Source of the DNA: Bacteroidota bacterium
GTDB lineage: Bacteria > Bacteroidota > Bacteroidia > Flavobacteriales > Weeksellaceae
Assembly: GCA_018902795.1 (NCBI GenBank)
Contig: JAHIQD010000019.1
Span: 294,855-358,854, forward strand
Direction: 5' to 3'
Length of the DNA: 64,000 nt
The notes under the pieces are model-generated. The model saw only the letters and a program-made list of their open reading frames with translations, was not told where the DNA came from and ran no database searches. Positions 40,289 through 49,636 of the stretch are shown one piece after another. Numbering within the stretch: the stretch's first letter is position 1; each line of letters starts with the position of its first letter. A program made the position numbers and the translations under genes.

Positions 40289-41392
40289 TTATTCCTTCTC
40301 TTCCAAAGTAATTTTCTTGGTGATTTTATATTTTCTGCGGATTTTGGTCTTGCTTTCTTCGCCAAGCACTTTTCCCCAGGCTTCAAGTCCTTCAACTCTC
40401 TCGAAAATAATTTTAATAATGGCTAATAAAGGAATACTTAAAAACATTCCGGAAATTCCCCACATGGCTTCACCAACAAGCAATCCAAGAAAAGTAAACA
40501 GCGCATTGATTTTTACTTTCGAACCGACTACAAGAGGCAGTGTAATATTGGCATCTATTAAATGAATTCCCAAATACCCCAACAGAACGAAAAGTGGGGA
40601 TCCTCCTGTCGCAAACGAGAGCAGACATGCGATAAGGACGGAAATGAAAATGCCGATATAGGGAATAATATTCAGCAGGCCTGTTAAAACGCCCAGTAAA
40701 ACAGCGTATTTAACACCAATCACCGAGAGTAAAATGCTGGTTAAAGTACTTACGATAATAATTTGAATGAATAAGCCGAAAATATACTGTTTGATGATCC
40801 TCTGAACTTCGGCAAGAATCTCATGCACTTTGGTAAAATGTTTCTCCCTGAAAACCGAAATAATGAACTGGTAAAGAACCCGGCGGTAATTCAGGATGAA
40901 AATAAAAAACAACACACTGAAAGAAATAAATGCCAGCGATGAGGAAAACATCGAAACCGTGAATCCCAAAATAACTCCCGTGGAAGAAAGCAGTTTTTCA
41001 AGTCCCTGATTGATGTATTTGTATTGATTGATGATATTAAGATGAAATGTTTTCGAAACCCAAACCTGCAGCGTAAGAAGTGATTTACTCACCTGCTTTT
41101 GTATCTCCGGAAAATCATTGGTAAAATCGCTCAGCTGTGCGGCGAAAAAATAAAGAATTGACAGTAACGCAACCAACATAATCAATACCGAAGAAAAGGT
41201 GGAGAGCGTCCGTGAAAACTTAAGTTGTTTCTCTAAAAAATTGGCAAATGGCAGAAAAAGCAGTGCAATCAGAAATGCGAAAACCAGCGGAGAAAGTATT
41301 GTTTTTCCGATTGCTGCAAGATATCCTAAAGCTACAATACTGATAAGGATCAGAGCCAGTTTTGCCACAAAAGGCAGTTTGAGTTCCATCAT
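40289..41392 (-). CDS. AI-2E-family (TqsA/PerM-like) transporter
   Basis: A 367-residue permease with about eight hydrophobic segments. The family segments are present: LSPLVFAFLIALLFLPFANFLEKQL at the N-terminus, then GVKYAVLLGVLTGLLNIIPYIGIFISVL and VGEAMWGISGMFLSIPLLAIIKI near the end. Relatives export autoinducer-2 or act as sodium/proton antiporters, so the substrate is open. The gene starts at a double ATG (41392 and 41389). The longer frame depends on a TTG. The C-terminal tail is basic and cytoplasmic. Confidence 0.87.
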   Translation of the reverse strand: MMELKLPFVAKLALILISIVALGYLAAIGKTILSPLVFAFLIALLFLPFANFLEKQLKFSRTLSTFSSVLIMLVALLSILYFFAAQLSDFTNDFPEIQKQVSKSLLTLQVWVSKTFHLNIINQYKYINQGLEKLLSSTGVILGFTVSMFSSSLAFISFSVLFFIFILNYRRVLYQFIISVFREKHFTKVHEILAEVQRIIKQYIFGLFIQIIIVSTLTSILLSVIGVKYAVLLGVLTGLLNIIPYIGIFISVLIACLLSFATGGSPLFVLLGYLGIHLIDANITLPLVVGSKVKINALFTFLGLLVGEAMWGISGMFLSIPLLAIIKIIFERVEGLEAWGKVLGEESKTKIRRKYKITKKITLEEKE

Positions 41393-41460
41393 GAAACAAA
41401 GTAACAAAAAAATGCTTTTTGATATTTACTTTGACTCAGAAATTTTGTAATATGATAATT

Positions 41461-41495
41461 AAAAAAGCAGAGACGTGATTCGCTCACGTCTCTGC
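41461..41495 (-). terminator. strong Rho-independent terminator of lon
   Basis: Perfect 12-bp stem GCAGAGACGTGA/TCACGTCTCTGC with a 5-base loop and a T run on the minus strand, 24 bases after the lon stop. Confidence 0.93.
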
Positions 41496-41518
41496 CATCA
41501 TTATATTGGAGAGAAAAA

Positions 41519-43924
41519 CTATTTTTCGATTGCCAGTTCTATAACTTCGCTCATCCGGCTTACGTAATGAACTTTTAAGTTTTTTAGATAATCTTTCTTA
41601 ATTTCCTCTACATCTTTTCTGTTAGCGTCGCAAAGTATGATTTGGGTGATACCCGCTCTGGTTGCGGCCAGAAGTTTCTCTTTAATTCCGCCTACAGGAA
41701 GTACTTTTCCGCGGAGCGTAATTTCCCCTGTCATTGCAAGATGCGATTTAACTTTTTTGTTTTTGAAACTTGAAACAATAGAAGTCAGCATAGCAATTCC
41801 TGCAGAAGGACCGTCTTTTGGCGTTGCGCCTTCCGGAACATGAACGTGGATATTTTTCTTCTGAATATCTTCGGAAGAAATTCCCAGTTCATCGTGTTTG
41901 GCCTTAATATATTCCAGTGCGATGGTTGCGGATTCTTTCATTACTGTCCCCAAGTTTCCCGTCATGGTGAGGTTTCCTTTTCCTTCGCTCAAAATACTTT
42001 CGATGAAAAGAATATCACCGCCAACCTGAGTCCATGCCAAGCCGGTAACAACACCGGGAACGCCGGTAATTTCAGATAAACTTTTCGGTCTTGGTATGCC
42101 GAGAATTTCATCAATTCTGTCAATGGTTATTTTGGGGTCATATTCTTTTTCCATTGCAGTTTGCAAAGCTACCCATCTTGCGACGGAAGCAATCTGTTTT
42201 TCAAGACCGCGAACCCCGCTTTCAGAAGTGTGGGCATCGATGATATGTTTCAGTTCAGGATTTCCGAGTTTGAAAGATTTGGAGTCCAATCCGTTTTCTT
42301 CCTGCTGTTTTTTAATTAAATGCCGTTTTGCAATCTCCACTTTTTCTTCTAAAGTGTAACCTGCGATTTCTATGATTTCCATCCGGTCCAGCAAAGGACG
42401 CTGAACGGTGGAGAGTGAATTTGCCGTTGCAATAAACATCACTTTCGATAAGTCGTAACCCATTTCCAGGAAATTGTCGTAGAAAGAACTGTTCTGTTCC
42501 GGATCGAGAACCTCCAGCAATGCCGAGCTTGGATCGCCGTGAATTCCCGTACCGATTTTATCGATTTCATCCAGCACAATCACCGGATTAGAAGTTCCAG
42601 CTTTCTTTATGGATTGCAAAATTCTTCCAGCCATCGCACCGATATAGGTTTTTCTGTGTCCGCGGATTTCAGATTCGTCGTGAAGTCCGCCTAAAGAAAC
42701 TCTCACATATTTTCTTCCAAGTGCGTCGGCGACAGATTTTCCGAGGGATGTTTTTCCAACTCCCGGAGGGCCTACCAAACATAAAATCGGCGATTTCATA
42801 TTGTTTTTAAGTTTCAGAACAGCCATATGTTCCAGAATTCTTTTCTTGATATCTTCTAAACCAAAATGCGCTTTGTCCAGAACTTTTTGGGCTTTGTTAA
42901 TGTCAAAAATATCTTTGGAGTAGGTTTCCCAAGGCAATTCAGTAAAGAAGTCGAGATAGTTCCGCTGAACATTATAATCGGGCGAATTTGGATTTTGACG
43001 CTGAAGCCGGTTAATTTCTTTTTGGAAATGACTTTCAACTTCTTCATTCCATTTTACATTTTTCGCTTTCAGCAAAAGTTCTTCCACATCGGACTCCGGT
43101 CCTCCCCCCAGTTCCTCCTGAATGGCTCTGATCTGCTGATTCAGGAAATATTCTCTCTGGCTTTTATCCAGTTCACGGTTGGTCTTCTGATGAATCTGGT
43201 TGCGTAACTCTAGTTTTCGGAAATCATCATGCATAAGTTCGTAACACTTCTGTGCACGGTTCATCAGGCTTTTTTCTTCCAGAAGTTTCTGTTTATGGGA
43301 AAGGGAGAAATTCGCATTGGAACAGATGAAATTCAGTAAATCTTCATTGTCGCTCATGTTTTTAATGGCGAAATTGGCAGCAGACGGAATATTGGGATCT
43401 AAGTCAACTATTTTTAAAGCTAAATCCTTAATATTTTCCAACAGCGCACTGTACTCTTCTGTTTTTTTTGAGGCAACCTCTTTCAGTTTCGTTACTTCAG
43501 CACGGAAGTAAGGTTTAGTATCTGTGAAATTTTTAACGGTAAATCTTTGGAAACCTCTTGTGATCGCTGTAACATTGCCTTCAGGAAGCTTAATGATTTT
43601 AATGATTTTCGCTAAAGTTCCTGTTTTATAAAGATCGTTTTCCGTAGGATTTTCGATGCTTGAATTGTTTTGGCTTAAGATTCCTATAAACTCATTGTTT
43701 TTCTGGGCTTCCTCCAAAAGTTTAATGGACATTTCTCTGCCTGCCGTAATCGGAATGACTACTTTCGGGAACATCACCATATTTCTTACCGGTAAAATCG
43801 GGAAGATTTTCTGTTCAATGTCTTGAGGAATCTCCATAATATCAGAAATATTAATTTCTTCTGCTACAATACTGAAACCATCATCCATAATTTCATCAAA
43901 ATTGAGGTCATCAAATTCTGTCAT
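41519..43924 (-). CDS. lon: Lon protease (endopeptidase La)
   Basis: An 801-residue ATP-dependent protease. The N-terminal domain (about 1-300) recognises substrate. The AAA+ domain has Walker A in GPPGVGKTSLGKS and Walker B in VIVLDEIDKIG. The protease domain carries the Ser-Lys dyad: Ser in TPKDGPSAGIAM and Lys in GGIKEKLLAA. It degrades misfolded and regulatory proteins in the cytoplasm. The start is the ATG before TEFDDLNFDEI; the longer frame needs a TTG. An acidic N-terminal stretch (about 35 residues) is typical of the phylum. A 17-bp palindrome lies 11 bases upstream. Confidence 0.96.
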   Translation of the reverse strand: MTEFDDLNFDEIMDDGFSIVAEEINISDIMEIPQDIEQKIFPILPVRNMVMFPKVVIPITAGREMSIKLLEEAQKNNEFIGILSQNNSSIENPTENDLYKTGTLAKIIKIIKLPEGNVTAITRGFQRFTVKNFTDTKPYFRAEVTKLKEVASKKTEEYSALLENIKDLALKIVDLDPNIPSAANFAIKNMSDNEDLLNFICSNANFSLSHKQKLLEEKSLMNRAQKCYELMHDDFRKLELRNQIHQKTNRELDKSQREYFLNQQIRAIQEELGGGPESDVEELLLKAKNVKWNEEVESHFQKEINRLQRQNPNSPDYNVQRNYLDFFTELPWETYSKDIFDINKAQKVLDKAHFGLEDIKKRILEHMAVLKLKNNMKSPILCLVGPPGVGKTSLGKSVADALGRKYVRVSLGGLHDESEIRGHRKTYIGAMAGRILQSIKKAGTSNPVIVLDEIDKIGTGIHGDPSSALLEVLDPEQNSSFYDNFLEMGYDLSKVMFIATANSLSTVQRPLLDRMEIIEIAGYTLEEKVEIAKRHLIKKQQEENGLDSKSFKLGNPELKHIIDAHTSESGVRGLEKQIASVARWVALQTAMEKEYDPKITIDRIDEILGIPRPKSLSEITGVPGVVTGLAWTQVGGDILFIESILSEGKGNLTMTGNLGTVMKESATIALEYIKAKHDELGISSEDIQKKNIHVHVPEGATPKDGPSAGIAMLTSIVSSFKNKKVKSHLAMTGEITLRGKVLPVGGIKEKLLAATRAGITQIILCDANRKDVEEIKKDYLKNLKVHYVSRMSEVIELAIEK

Positions 43925-43934
43925 AATATTCGGG

Positions 43935-43951
43935 AATGACAAATTGTCATT
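43935..43951. promoter_or_regulatory. 17-bp palindrome upstream of lon
   Basis: AATGACAA-A-TTGTCATT: perfect 8-bp arms around one central base, ending 10 bases before the lon ATG. The compact symmetry suits a dimeric repressor operator. No regulator gene is nearby. Confidence 0.55.
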
Positions 43952-44126
43952 TTAATTGAATTAATTAATACGCAAAGTGAAAGTTTTGCTTTAATACTGC
44001 CTTAAATAAAAAGGTCGGTTTAATTTCACAAGCACTGTGCCAAGGTAAAATTTAGACAAAATTTCCATTTTCAATAAAAAATAGCTTTAAAGGGCGTAAA
44101 TTTTTTCTTAATCTGTTAAAAATGTG

Positions 44127-44134
44127 TATTTTCG
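44127..44134 (+). promoter_or_regulatory. -7 promoter element of ppiD
   Basis: TATTTTCG, one mismatch from TAnnTTTG, 27 bases before the ATG. No certain -33 TTG. Confidence 0.4.
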
Positions 44135-44161
44135 CAAACTGATAAAAATTATACAAAAAAA

Positions 44162-46309
44162 ATGGCAGTTTTAGGACAGATTAGAAACAGACCTTGGCTT
44201 TTGATGGGAATAATCGCGATCGCGATGTTAGCTTTCGTGGTAAATCCTGATAGTTTGGAAAAATTATTTGGCGCAAACCCTGGTGTTTTCGGAAAAGTAA
44301 ATGGGGAAGAAATTTCAAAAGAAGATTACGACAATCAGCTTTTCATGCTTCAGCAGCAGGCAGAGCAGCAAGGTCAGCCTACAAAAGGGTTGGAAGAGCA
44401 GGCTTGGCAAATGATGGTTCAGTCCAAATTAATCAAGCAGCAGTTTGAGAAAATGGGACTTACTTTAACAGATGAGATGTTCTGGAATCAGCTGCAGTTT
44501 GATCCGATGTTTGCACAAAACCCGGAAAATTTTGATGCGAAAGGTAATTTCAAAGGTCAGGAAATTAAAAAGCAGATCGAAGAACTGAAAAACAGCGGCA
44601 ACGTTGAAATGTATAATAATTGGTTGAAAACTAAAAAATCGATTGAGTACAGAATGATGGCAAGACAGCTTTTTGCCAATGTTACGACCGGGATTACCGT
44701 AAGTAAAAAAGAAGCTGAGGAAATGATGAAGCAGAGAGATCAGGTTGCTGATATCGATTTTGTAAAAGTAGATTACAGCGCTTATGCTCAGAAAAATCCG
44801 GTAAAAGTTACCACTCAGGATTTGGCAAATTATATCAAAGCTCACCCGATTATGTTCAAAAGAGATGCGAGCAGAAACATCGGACTGGTATATTTCCCAG
44901 CAGCGGCAAGTGCTTCTGATGAGGCTGCAACGCAGGCAGAAATCAATAAATTATTTTCACAGGGAAGTGATATGAGCGGCGGAAAAGAAAATTTCCAAAA
45001 CACGACAAATGACTCCATGTTTGTGGCTTTGAATTCTGATATGCCTTTCTCTTCTCAGTATTTTTCAGCAAACCAACTTCCTTTAGGAATTAAAGACAAA
45101 GTGGCTGCTGCAAGTCCAGGAACTACTTTCGGACCGTATAAAGAACAGAATTTCTATGTGGTTTCTAAATTATTAGATAAAAAAACATCAGACTCTACGC
45201 TGTCAAAACATATTTTGATTGCTTATAAAGGTGCTGAACGTTCTACGGCTACAAGAACTCAGGCTGAAGCTAAAAAAATTGCTGAAGATTTATTAGCAGA
45301 AATTAAATCAAATCCTGCGAAATTTGCAGATGGTCTGAAACTTTCTGATGAACCTAATGCAGTGGAAAGAAACGGAAGCGTAGGCTGGACAACTCCTGAA
45401 ACACCTTTTGCTCCGGGATATTTAAAATTCCTTGCTTCTAATCCAAAAGGAACTACCGGAATTGCGGAAACTCCATTCGGTTACCATATCATCAACGTTG
45501 AGGATAAAAAATCAGGTGCGATGACTTATAAAATTGCTAACTTGGTGAAAGCAATCAAAGCTTCTGATAAAACAGAAAACGAAGTTTATACTAAGGCAAC
45601 CAAATTTATCCAGCAGGTTCAGGGGAAATCTTTCAATGATTTTGCTAATGTTGCTAAGAAAAATAACTATCAGTTCTTCAATCCAAAAGAAATTGGCCGT
45701 TTCCAAGGACAGCTTCCTGGTTTAGGAACTGATAAAGACGAAGAAATTATCGCTTGGGCGTTCAACAAAAAACGTAAAAAAGGAGATACCGATATTTTTA
45801 CCGTTGACGGAACAGGTGACAGAGTTATTGTATATTTGAACGGAGTGCAGGACGCTGGATCTGCAGATCCTGAAGCAGTGAGAGATCAGATCGAGCCGAT
45901 CGTTAAAAATAAGCTGATCGCAAAACAGATCTCTGATAAAATTACAGGAGCCAAAGCAACAGGTCTGGATCAGATTTCCAAACTGTTCGGTTCACCGAAA
46001 CAATCAGGACAGGTTAATATGTTGAGTCCGCAAGTTGGAGGCGCAATGGAGCCAAAAGTTGCAGGAGCTGCATTTGGTGTTGCCAAAGGAAAACTTTCCA
46101 ATCCTGTAGAAGGAATGACCGGAGTTTACGTTTTGGTTAAAAAATCTGAAACCACCAACAAACAGCCGGGAGACATCAAACAGGTTATACAGTCAATCGC
46201 CGGACAGAATTCTCAGCAATTCGGGCAGGCATTACTGAAAAGCCTTCAGGACAATGCTAAAATTAAAGACTACAGAATCGAAGTTTATAATAAAGCATCC
46301 CAACAATAG
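44162..46309 (+). CDS. PpiD-like periplasmic peptidyl-prolyl isomerase/chaperone
   Basis: A 715-residue protein anchored by one N-terminal helix (WLLMGIIAIAMLAFVV, about 12-27). The following 140 residues are a SurA-N/PpiD-N helical chaperone domain (GKVNGEEISKEDYDNQLFMLQQQ). A parvulin domain is found at about 345-450: SKHILIAYKG, then FADGLKLSDEPNAVERNGSVGW and TPFGYHIINVEDKKS. A second, less conserved parvulin-like segment is near 600-700. It assists folding of exported proteins at the inner membrane. It is divergent from lon. The assignment to PpiD follows from the architecture. Confidence 0.88.
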   Translation: MAVLGQIRNRPWLLMGIIAIAMLAFVVNPDSLEKLFGANPGVFGKVNGEEISKEDYDNQLFMLQQQAEQQGQPTKGLEEQAWQMMVQSKLIKQQFEKMGLTLTDEMFWNQLQFDPMFAQNPENFDAKGNFKGQEIKKQIEELKNSGNVEMYNNWLKTKKSIEYRMMARQLFANVTTGITVSKKEAEEMMKQRDQVADIDFVKVDYSAYAQKNPVKVTTQDLANYIKAHPIMFKRDASRNIGLVYFPAAASASDEAATQAEINKLFSQGSDMSGGKENFQNTTNDSMFVALNSDMPFSSQYFSANQLPLGIKDKVAAASPGTTFGPYKEQNFYVVSKLLDKKTSDSTLSKHILIAYKGAERSTATRTQAEAKKIAEDLLAEIKSNPAKFADGLKLSDEPNAVERNGSVGWTTPETPFAPGYLKFLASNPKGTTGIAETPFGYHIINVEDKKSGAMTYKIANLVKAIKASDKTENEVYTKATKFIQQVQGKSFNDFANVAKKNNYQFFNPKEIGRFQGQLPGLGTDKDEEIIAWAFNKKRKKGDTDIFTVDGTGDRVIVYLNGVQDAGSADPEAVRDQIEPIVKNKLIAKQISDKITGAKATGLDQISKLFGSPKQSGQVNMLSPQVGGAMEPKVAGAAFGVAKGKLSNPVEGMTGVYVLVKKSETTNKQPGDIKQVIQSIAGQNSQQFGQALLKSLQDNAKIKDYRIEVYNKASQQ

Positions 46310-46385
46310 AAATCTATTTAAAGATATATATTCCAAAGCGACTCCTCAAGGTCGCTTTTGGTGTCTTTAAACGCGGGCATGAAAA

Positions 46386-46414
46386 TTGTGTTTCATTAAA
46401 ATGTATTATATTTG
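46386..46414 (+). promoter_or_regulatory. mlaD promoter
   Basis: TTG (46386-46388), an 18-base spacer and TATATTTG (46407-46414): an exact match to TTG-N17-19-TAnnTTTG. The leader to the GTG start is about 18 bases. Confidence 0.75.
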
Positions 46415-46435
46415 TTCATTAAAAATTAAAGAAGA

Positions 46436-47386
46436 GTGAAGTTCTCAAAGGAAATAAAAGCAGGGTTAATCGCACTTTTAGCGATCGTAGGATTTGTAAT
46501 CCTCTTCCAGTTCATGAAAGGTAAAAGCCTTTTTACTACCGATAATATTTTTTACGCAAAATTTGATAATGTTGAAGGCCTTGCTGCTTCCAACCCAGTA
46601 TCGATCAATGGTTTAAAAGTAGGACAGGTTGACAAGATCATCCCAATTACCGAAAAAGACGGGAAAATTCATTTCGTTGTAAAAGTAACAGTAGATGATA
46701 ATTTTGAATTTTCAAAGAAATCGACCTTAGAAATTTTCGAGCCGGGCTTGATGTCGGGTAAAGAGATGAGAGTAAATCTCGCTTACGGAAATCCTATGGC
46801 CAAAGATGGCGATACGTTGGAGGGAGCTTTCAAACTTTCAATGATGAACAATATTTCATCACAGGTAGGGCCGGTTAAAGACCAGCTGCAAATTGTGCTG
46901 AAAAGAGTGGATTCACTGACCAATAATGCGAACCAAATTTTAAATGAGCAGAACAGGGCTGAAATCCGTGCTTTGTTAATCAATTTAAACAGAACGGTAG
47001 CATCATTTGAAGGAACATCCAGACAGACAAATGCGCTTTTGGCTAATAATGATCCGAAAATTCAGAAAATGCTTGATAATGCCAATCTTGCAACCATAAG
47101 TGCAAGATCCGCAATCGATAAATACGGAAAAGTTGCAGAGGCTGTAGATGTACAGAAACTGAATAATACCATTGATAAACTGAGTGTAACATCGGATAAA
47201 TTAAACGGTGTTATTTCCGGCATACAAAATGGCGAAGGATCGCTTGGTAAACTCGCCAAAGATGAGCAACTTTACAACAACCTCAATACCGCATCAGACA
47301 ATCTTAATAAATTATTGGAAGACATGAAAGCCAACCCGAAAAGATACATTAACTTCTCGGTTTTCGGTAAAAACAATAAAGACTAA
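46436..47386 (+). CDS. MlaD-like MCE-domain protein
   Basis: A 316-residue MCE protein: one membrane helix (about 8-28, KAGLIALLAIVGFVILFQF), then a single MCE beta domain (about 38-120, YAKFDNVEGLAASNPVSINGLKVGQVDKI ... FEPGLMSGKEMRVN, in parts) and a long coiled-coil C-terminal region. It binds phospholipids as part of a hexamer with MlaE/MlaF. The start codon is GTG, fixed by the promoter and by the length of the helix. The other Mla genes are at 32.5-34 kb. It lies 12 bases before the Fe-S protein gene. Single-MCE architecture equals MlaD. Confidence 0.88.
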   Translation: MKFSKEIKAGLIALLAIVGFVILFQFMKGKSLFTTDNIFYAKFDNVEGLAASNPVSINGLKVGQVDKIIPITEKDGKIHFVVKVTVDDNFEFSKKSTLEIFEPGLMSGKEMRVNLAYGNPMAKDGDTLEGAFKLSMMNNISSQVGPVKDQLQIVLKRVDSLTNNANQILNEQNRAEIRALLINLNRTVASFEGTSRQTNALLANNDPKIQKMLDNANLATISARSAIDKYGKVAEAVDVQKLNNTIDKLSVTSDKLNGVISGIQNGEGSLGKLAKDEQLYNNLNTASDNLNKLLEDMKANPKRYINFSVFGKNNKD

Positions 47387-47398
47387 AAACCTCTCAAT

Positions 47399-48730
47399 AT
47401 GCAATATATTGACAATATTATTTTCTTCATCGCCCTCATCGCAGGCTTCGGACTTTTTTTTAAAAGTTTAAAGGAGATTTACCGCAACATCAGACTCGGA
47501 AAAAAAATCGAGAGAACCGACAATCCTTCGGAACGATGGAAAACCATGGGAAAAGTCGCCCTCGGACAGAGTAAGATGACCAAACGCCCCATTGCCGGGA
47601 TATTGCACATTTTTGTTTATGTAGGTTTTGTGATCATTAATATTGAACTTTTAGAAATCATTGTGGATGGAATTTTCGGAACCCACCGTTTTCTTTCAGG
47701 AATTTTAGGACATTCTTTATACGCAGTTTTTACAGCAACTCTGGAGATTTTGGCACTTTTAGTAGTTCTCGCAGTCGTAATCTTCTTTATCAGAAGAAAT
47801 TTTTACGGCGTAAAAAGACTCAATATGAAAGAACTTTTTGGCTGGCCAAAACACGATGCCAACTGGATTTTAATTATTGAATTTGCCCTGATGATCGCTT
47901 TCTTTAAAATGAATGCAGCAGATTGGGTGCTTCAGCAGAGAGGCGTTTTCGCTGAACACGGCAGTTTCCCCGTTTCTTCAAATTTATTAGCTCCTATTTT
48001 TCAGAACTTTAGCGATAATTTCCTGCTTTTTACCGAAAGAGGAGCGTGGTGGTTTCACTTTATTGGGATCCTGTTCTTTATGAATTACCTTTATTATTCA
48101 AAGCATCTTCACATTATTCTTGCGTTTCCGAACACATGGTTTGCAAATTTACAACCTAAAGGAAAATTTAATAATCTGGATTCAGTTACTAAAGAAATTA
48201 AGCTGATGATGGATCCAAACTCGGATCCTTATGCAGCCGCTCCGGAAGCAGATCCGAACGCTGTTCCCGATAAATTTGGAGCAAATGATATTTTTGATCT
48301 CAATCAGGTTCAGTTACTCAATGCTTATTCATGCACGGAATGCGGACGATGTACTTCGGTCTGTCCGGCAAATCTTACCGGCAAGAAACTGTCTCCACGT
48401 AAAATCATGATGGATACCCGCGACAGAATTGAAGAAGTCGCCAAAAACATCAATAAAAACGGAAAATTTGTTGACGACGGCAAAAAATTGCTTGATGATC
48501 ATATTCAAAGAGAAGAACTTTGGGCGTGTACCACCTGTAATGCTTGTGTAGAAGCCTGTCCGGTATTGATCGATCCGTTATCAATCATTTTTGAGATGAG
48601 AAGATTCCTGGTAATGGAACAGTCTTCTGCTCCTAGCGAACTGAACGTTATGATGACAAATGTGGAGAACAACGCAGCTCCATGGGCTTACAATCAGGCC
48701 GACCGTCTGAAATGGGCAACTGAAAACTAA
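47399..48730 (+). CDS. membrane iron-sulfur protein, HdrD/GlpC-like N-terminal partner
   Basis: A 443-residue protein with a five-helix membrane domain (about 1-260, including histidines such as GILHIFVYVG and WWFHFIGILFFMNYLYYSKHLHIIL that could bind haem b). A cytoplasmic ferredoxin-like region follows with CTECGRCTSVCPANLTGKK and CTTCNACVEACPVLIDP, giving two [4Fe-4S] sites. The next gene carries the CCG domains. Together they look like a membrane-bound electron transfer unit of the HdrDE/GlpC/LutAB kind. Electron donor and acceptor are unknown; menaquinone would be usual in this group. Confidence 0.85.
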   Translation: MQYIDNIIFFIALIAGFGLFFKSLKEIYRNIRLGKKIERTDNPSERWKTMGKVALGQSKMTKRPIAGILHIFVYVGFVIINIELLEIIVDGIFGTHRFLSGILGHSLYAVFTATLEILALLVVLAVVIFFIRRNFYGVKRLNMKELFGWPKHDANWILIIEFALMIAFFKMNAADWVLQQRGVFAEHGSFPVSSNLLAPIFQNFSDNFLLFTERGAWWFHFIGILFFMNYLYYSKHLHIILAFPNTWFANLQPKGKFNNLDSVTKEIKLMMDPNSDPYAAAPEADPNAVPDKFGANDIFDLNQVQLLNAYSCTECGRCTSVCPANLTGKKLSPRKIMMDTRDRIEEVAKNINKNGKFVDDGKKLLDDHIQREELWACTTCNACVEACPVLIDPLSIIFEMRRFLVMEQSSAPSELNVMMTNVENNAAPWAYNQADRLKWATEN

Positions 48731-48753
48731 TTTTGAATACCCCGGAAATGAAT

Positions 48754-48781
48754 ATTGCTCATTGCCGATTACTCATTACTC
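48754..48781 (+). repeat. four degenerate heptamers before a start codon
   Basis: ATTGCTC, ATTGCCG, ATTACTC and ATTACTC follow one another without gap, ending seven bases before the ATG at 48789. The sequence fills most of the 58-base gap between the two Fe-S genes. Confidence 0.65.
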
Positions 48782-48788
48782 ATATAAT

Positions 48789-49574
48789 ATGGATTTCACA
48801 ATAAAAACAATGGCAGAATATGCTGCCGAAGGAAAAGCACCTGAAGTTTTATTTTTCGTAGGCTGCGCAGGAAGTTTCGACGACAGAGCTAAGAAAATCA
48901 CCAAAGCTTTCTGTAAAATTTTACATAAGGTAGGCGTTGAATTTGCTGTTCTAGGTCAGGAAGAAAGCTGTAATGGCGATCCTGCAAAACGTGCCGGGAA
49001 CGAATTTATTTTCCAGATGATGGCGTTGACGAATATTGAAATCATGAATGCTTACGAAGTGAAGAAAATCGTAACATCCTGTCCTCACTGTTTCAATATT
49101 ATTAAAAATGAATATCCTAGTTTAGGCGGTAATTATGAAGTTCTTCACCATACTCAGTTTCTCAGAAAACTCATGGAAGAGGGTAGACTCAAAATAGAAG
49201 GCGGCAGTTTCAAAGGAAAAAAAATCACGTTTCATGATCCGTGTTATCTAGGAAGGGGAAATGGCGAATATGAAGCACCGAGAATGCTTCTTGAAAAACT
49301 GGATGCTGAGTTGGTAGAGATGAAACGCTGCAAATCCAATGGGCTTTGTTGTGGAGCAGGAGGTGCACAGATGTTCAAAGAGCCCGAAAAAGGCTATAAA
49401 GACATTAATGTGGAACGTACCGAAGAAGCTTTGTCTGAAGCTCCGAATATCATCGCTACCGGATGCCCTTTCTGTAATACGATGATGACGGACGGAGTGA
49501 AACATTTCAATAAAAATGACGAAGTTGCCGTTAAAGATATTGTAGAGCTTTTGGCGGAAGCTGAAGATTTGTAA
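48789..49574 (+). CDS. CCG-domain iron-sulfur protein (HdrB/LutA-like)
   Basis: A 261-residue protein with two cysteine-rich CCG domains. The first includes FFVGCAGSFDDR, QEESCNGDPAKRAGNE and TSCPHCFNIIKNEYP; the second FHDPCYLGRGN, LCCGAGGAQMF and TGCPFCNTMM. The CCG domain binds a non-cubane [4Fe-4S] cluster and is found in heterodisulfide reductase, glycolate and lactate oxidases. I start it at the ATG before DFTIKTMAEYA; codons upstream lie in the heptamer repeat. It follows its membrane partner and should act in the cytoplasm. Confidence 0.87.
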   Translation: MDFTIKTMAEYAAEGKAPEVLFFVGCAGSFDDRAKKITKAFCKILHKVGVEFAVLGQEESCNGDPAKRAGNEFIFQMMALTNIEIMNAYEVKKIVTSCPHCFNIIKNEYPSLGGNYEVLHHTQFLRKLMEEGRLKIEGGSFKGKKITFHDPCYLGRGNGEYEAPRMLLEKLDAELVEMKRCKSNGLCCGAGGAQMFKEPEKGYKDINVERTEEALSEAPNIIATGCPFCNTMMTDGVKHFNKNDEVAVKDIVELLAEAEDL

Positions 49575-49588
49575 TTTTTTAAATGGTT

Positions 49589-49630
49589 GATGTATTAACA
49601 TCTATCATCTGATACCCAACATCTAATAAA
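49589..49630 (+). repeat. degenerate heptamers before a start codon
   Basis: In 7-base phase: GATGTAT, TAACATC, TATCATC, TGATACC, CAACATC, TAATAAA. The run ends six bases before the ATG at 49637. Confidence 0.6.
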
Positions 49631-49636
49631 AGAATA

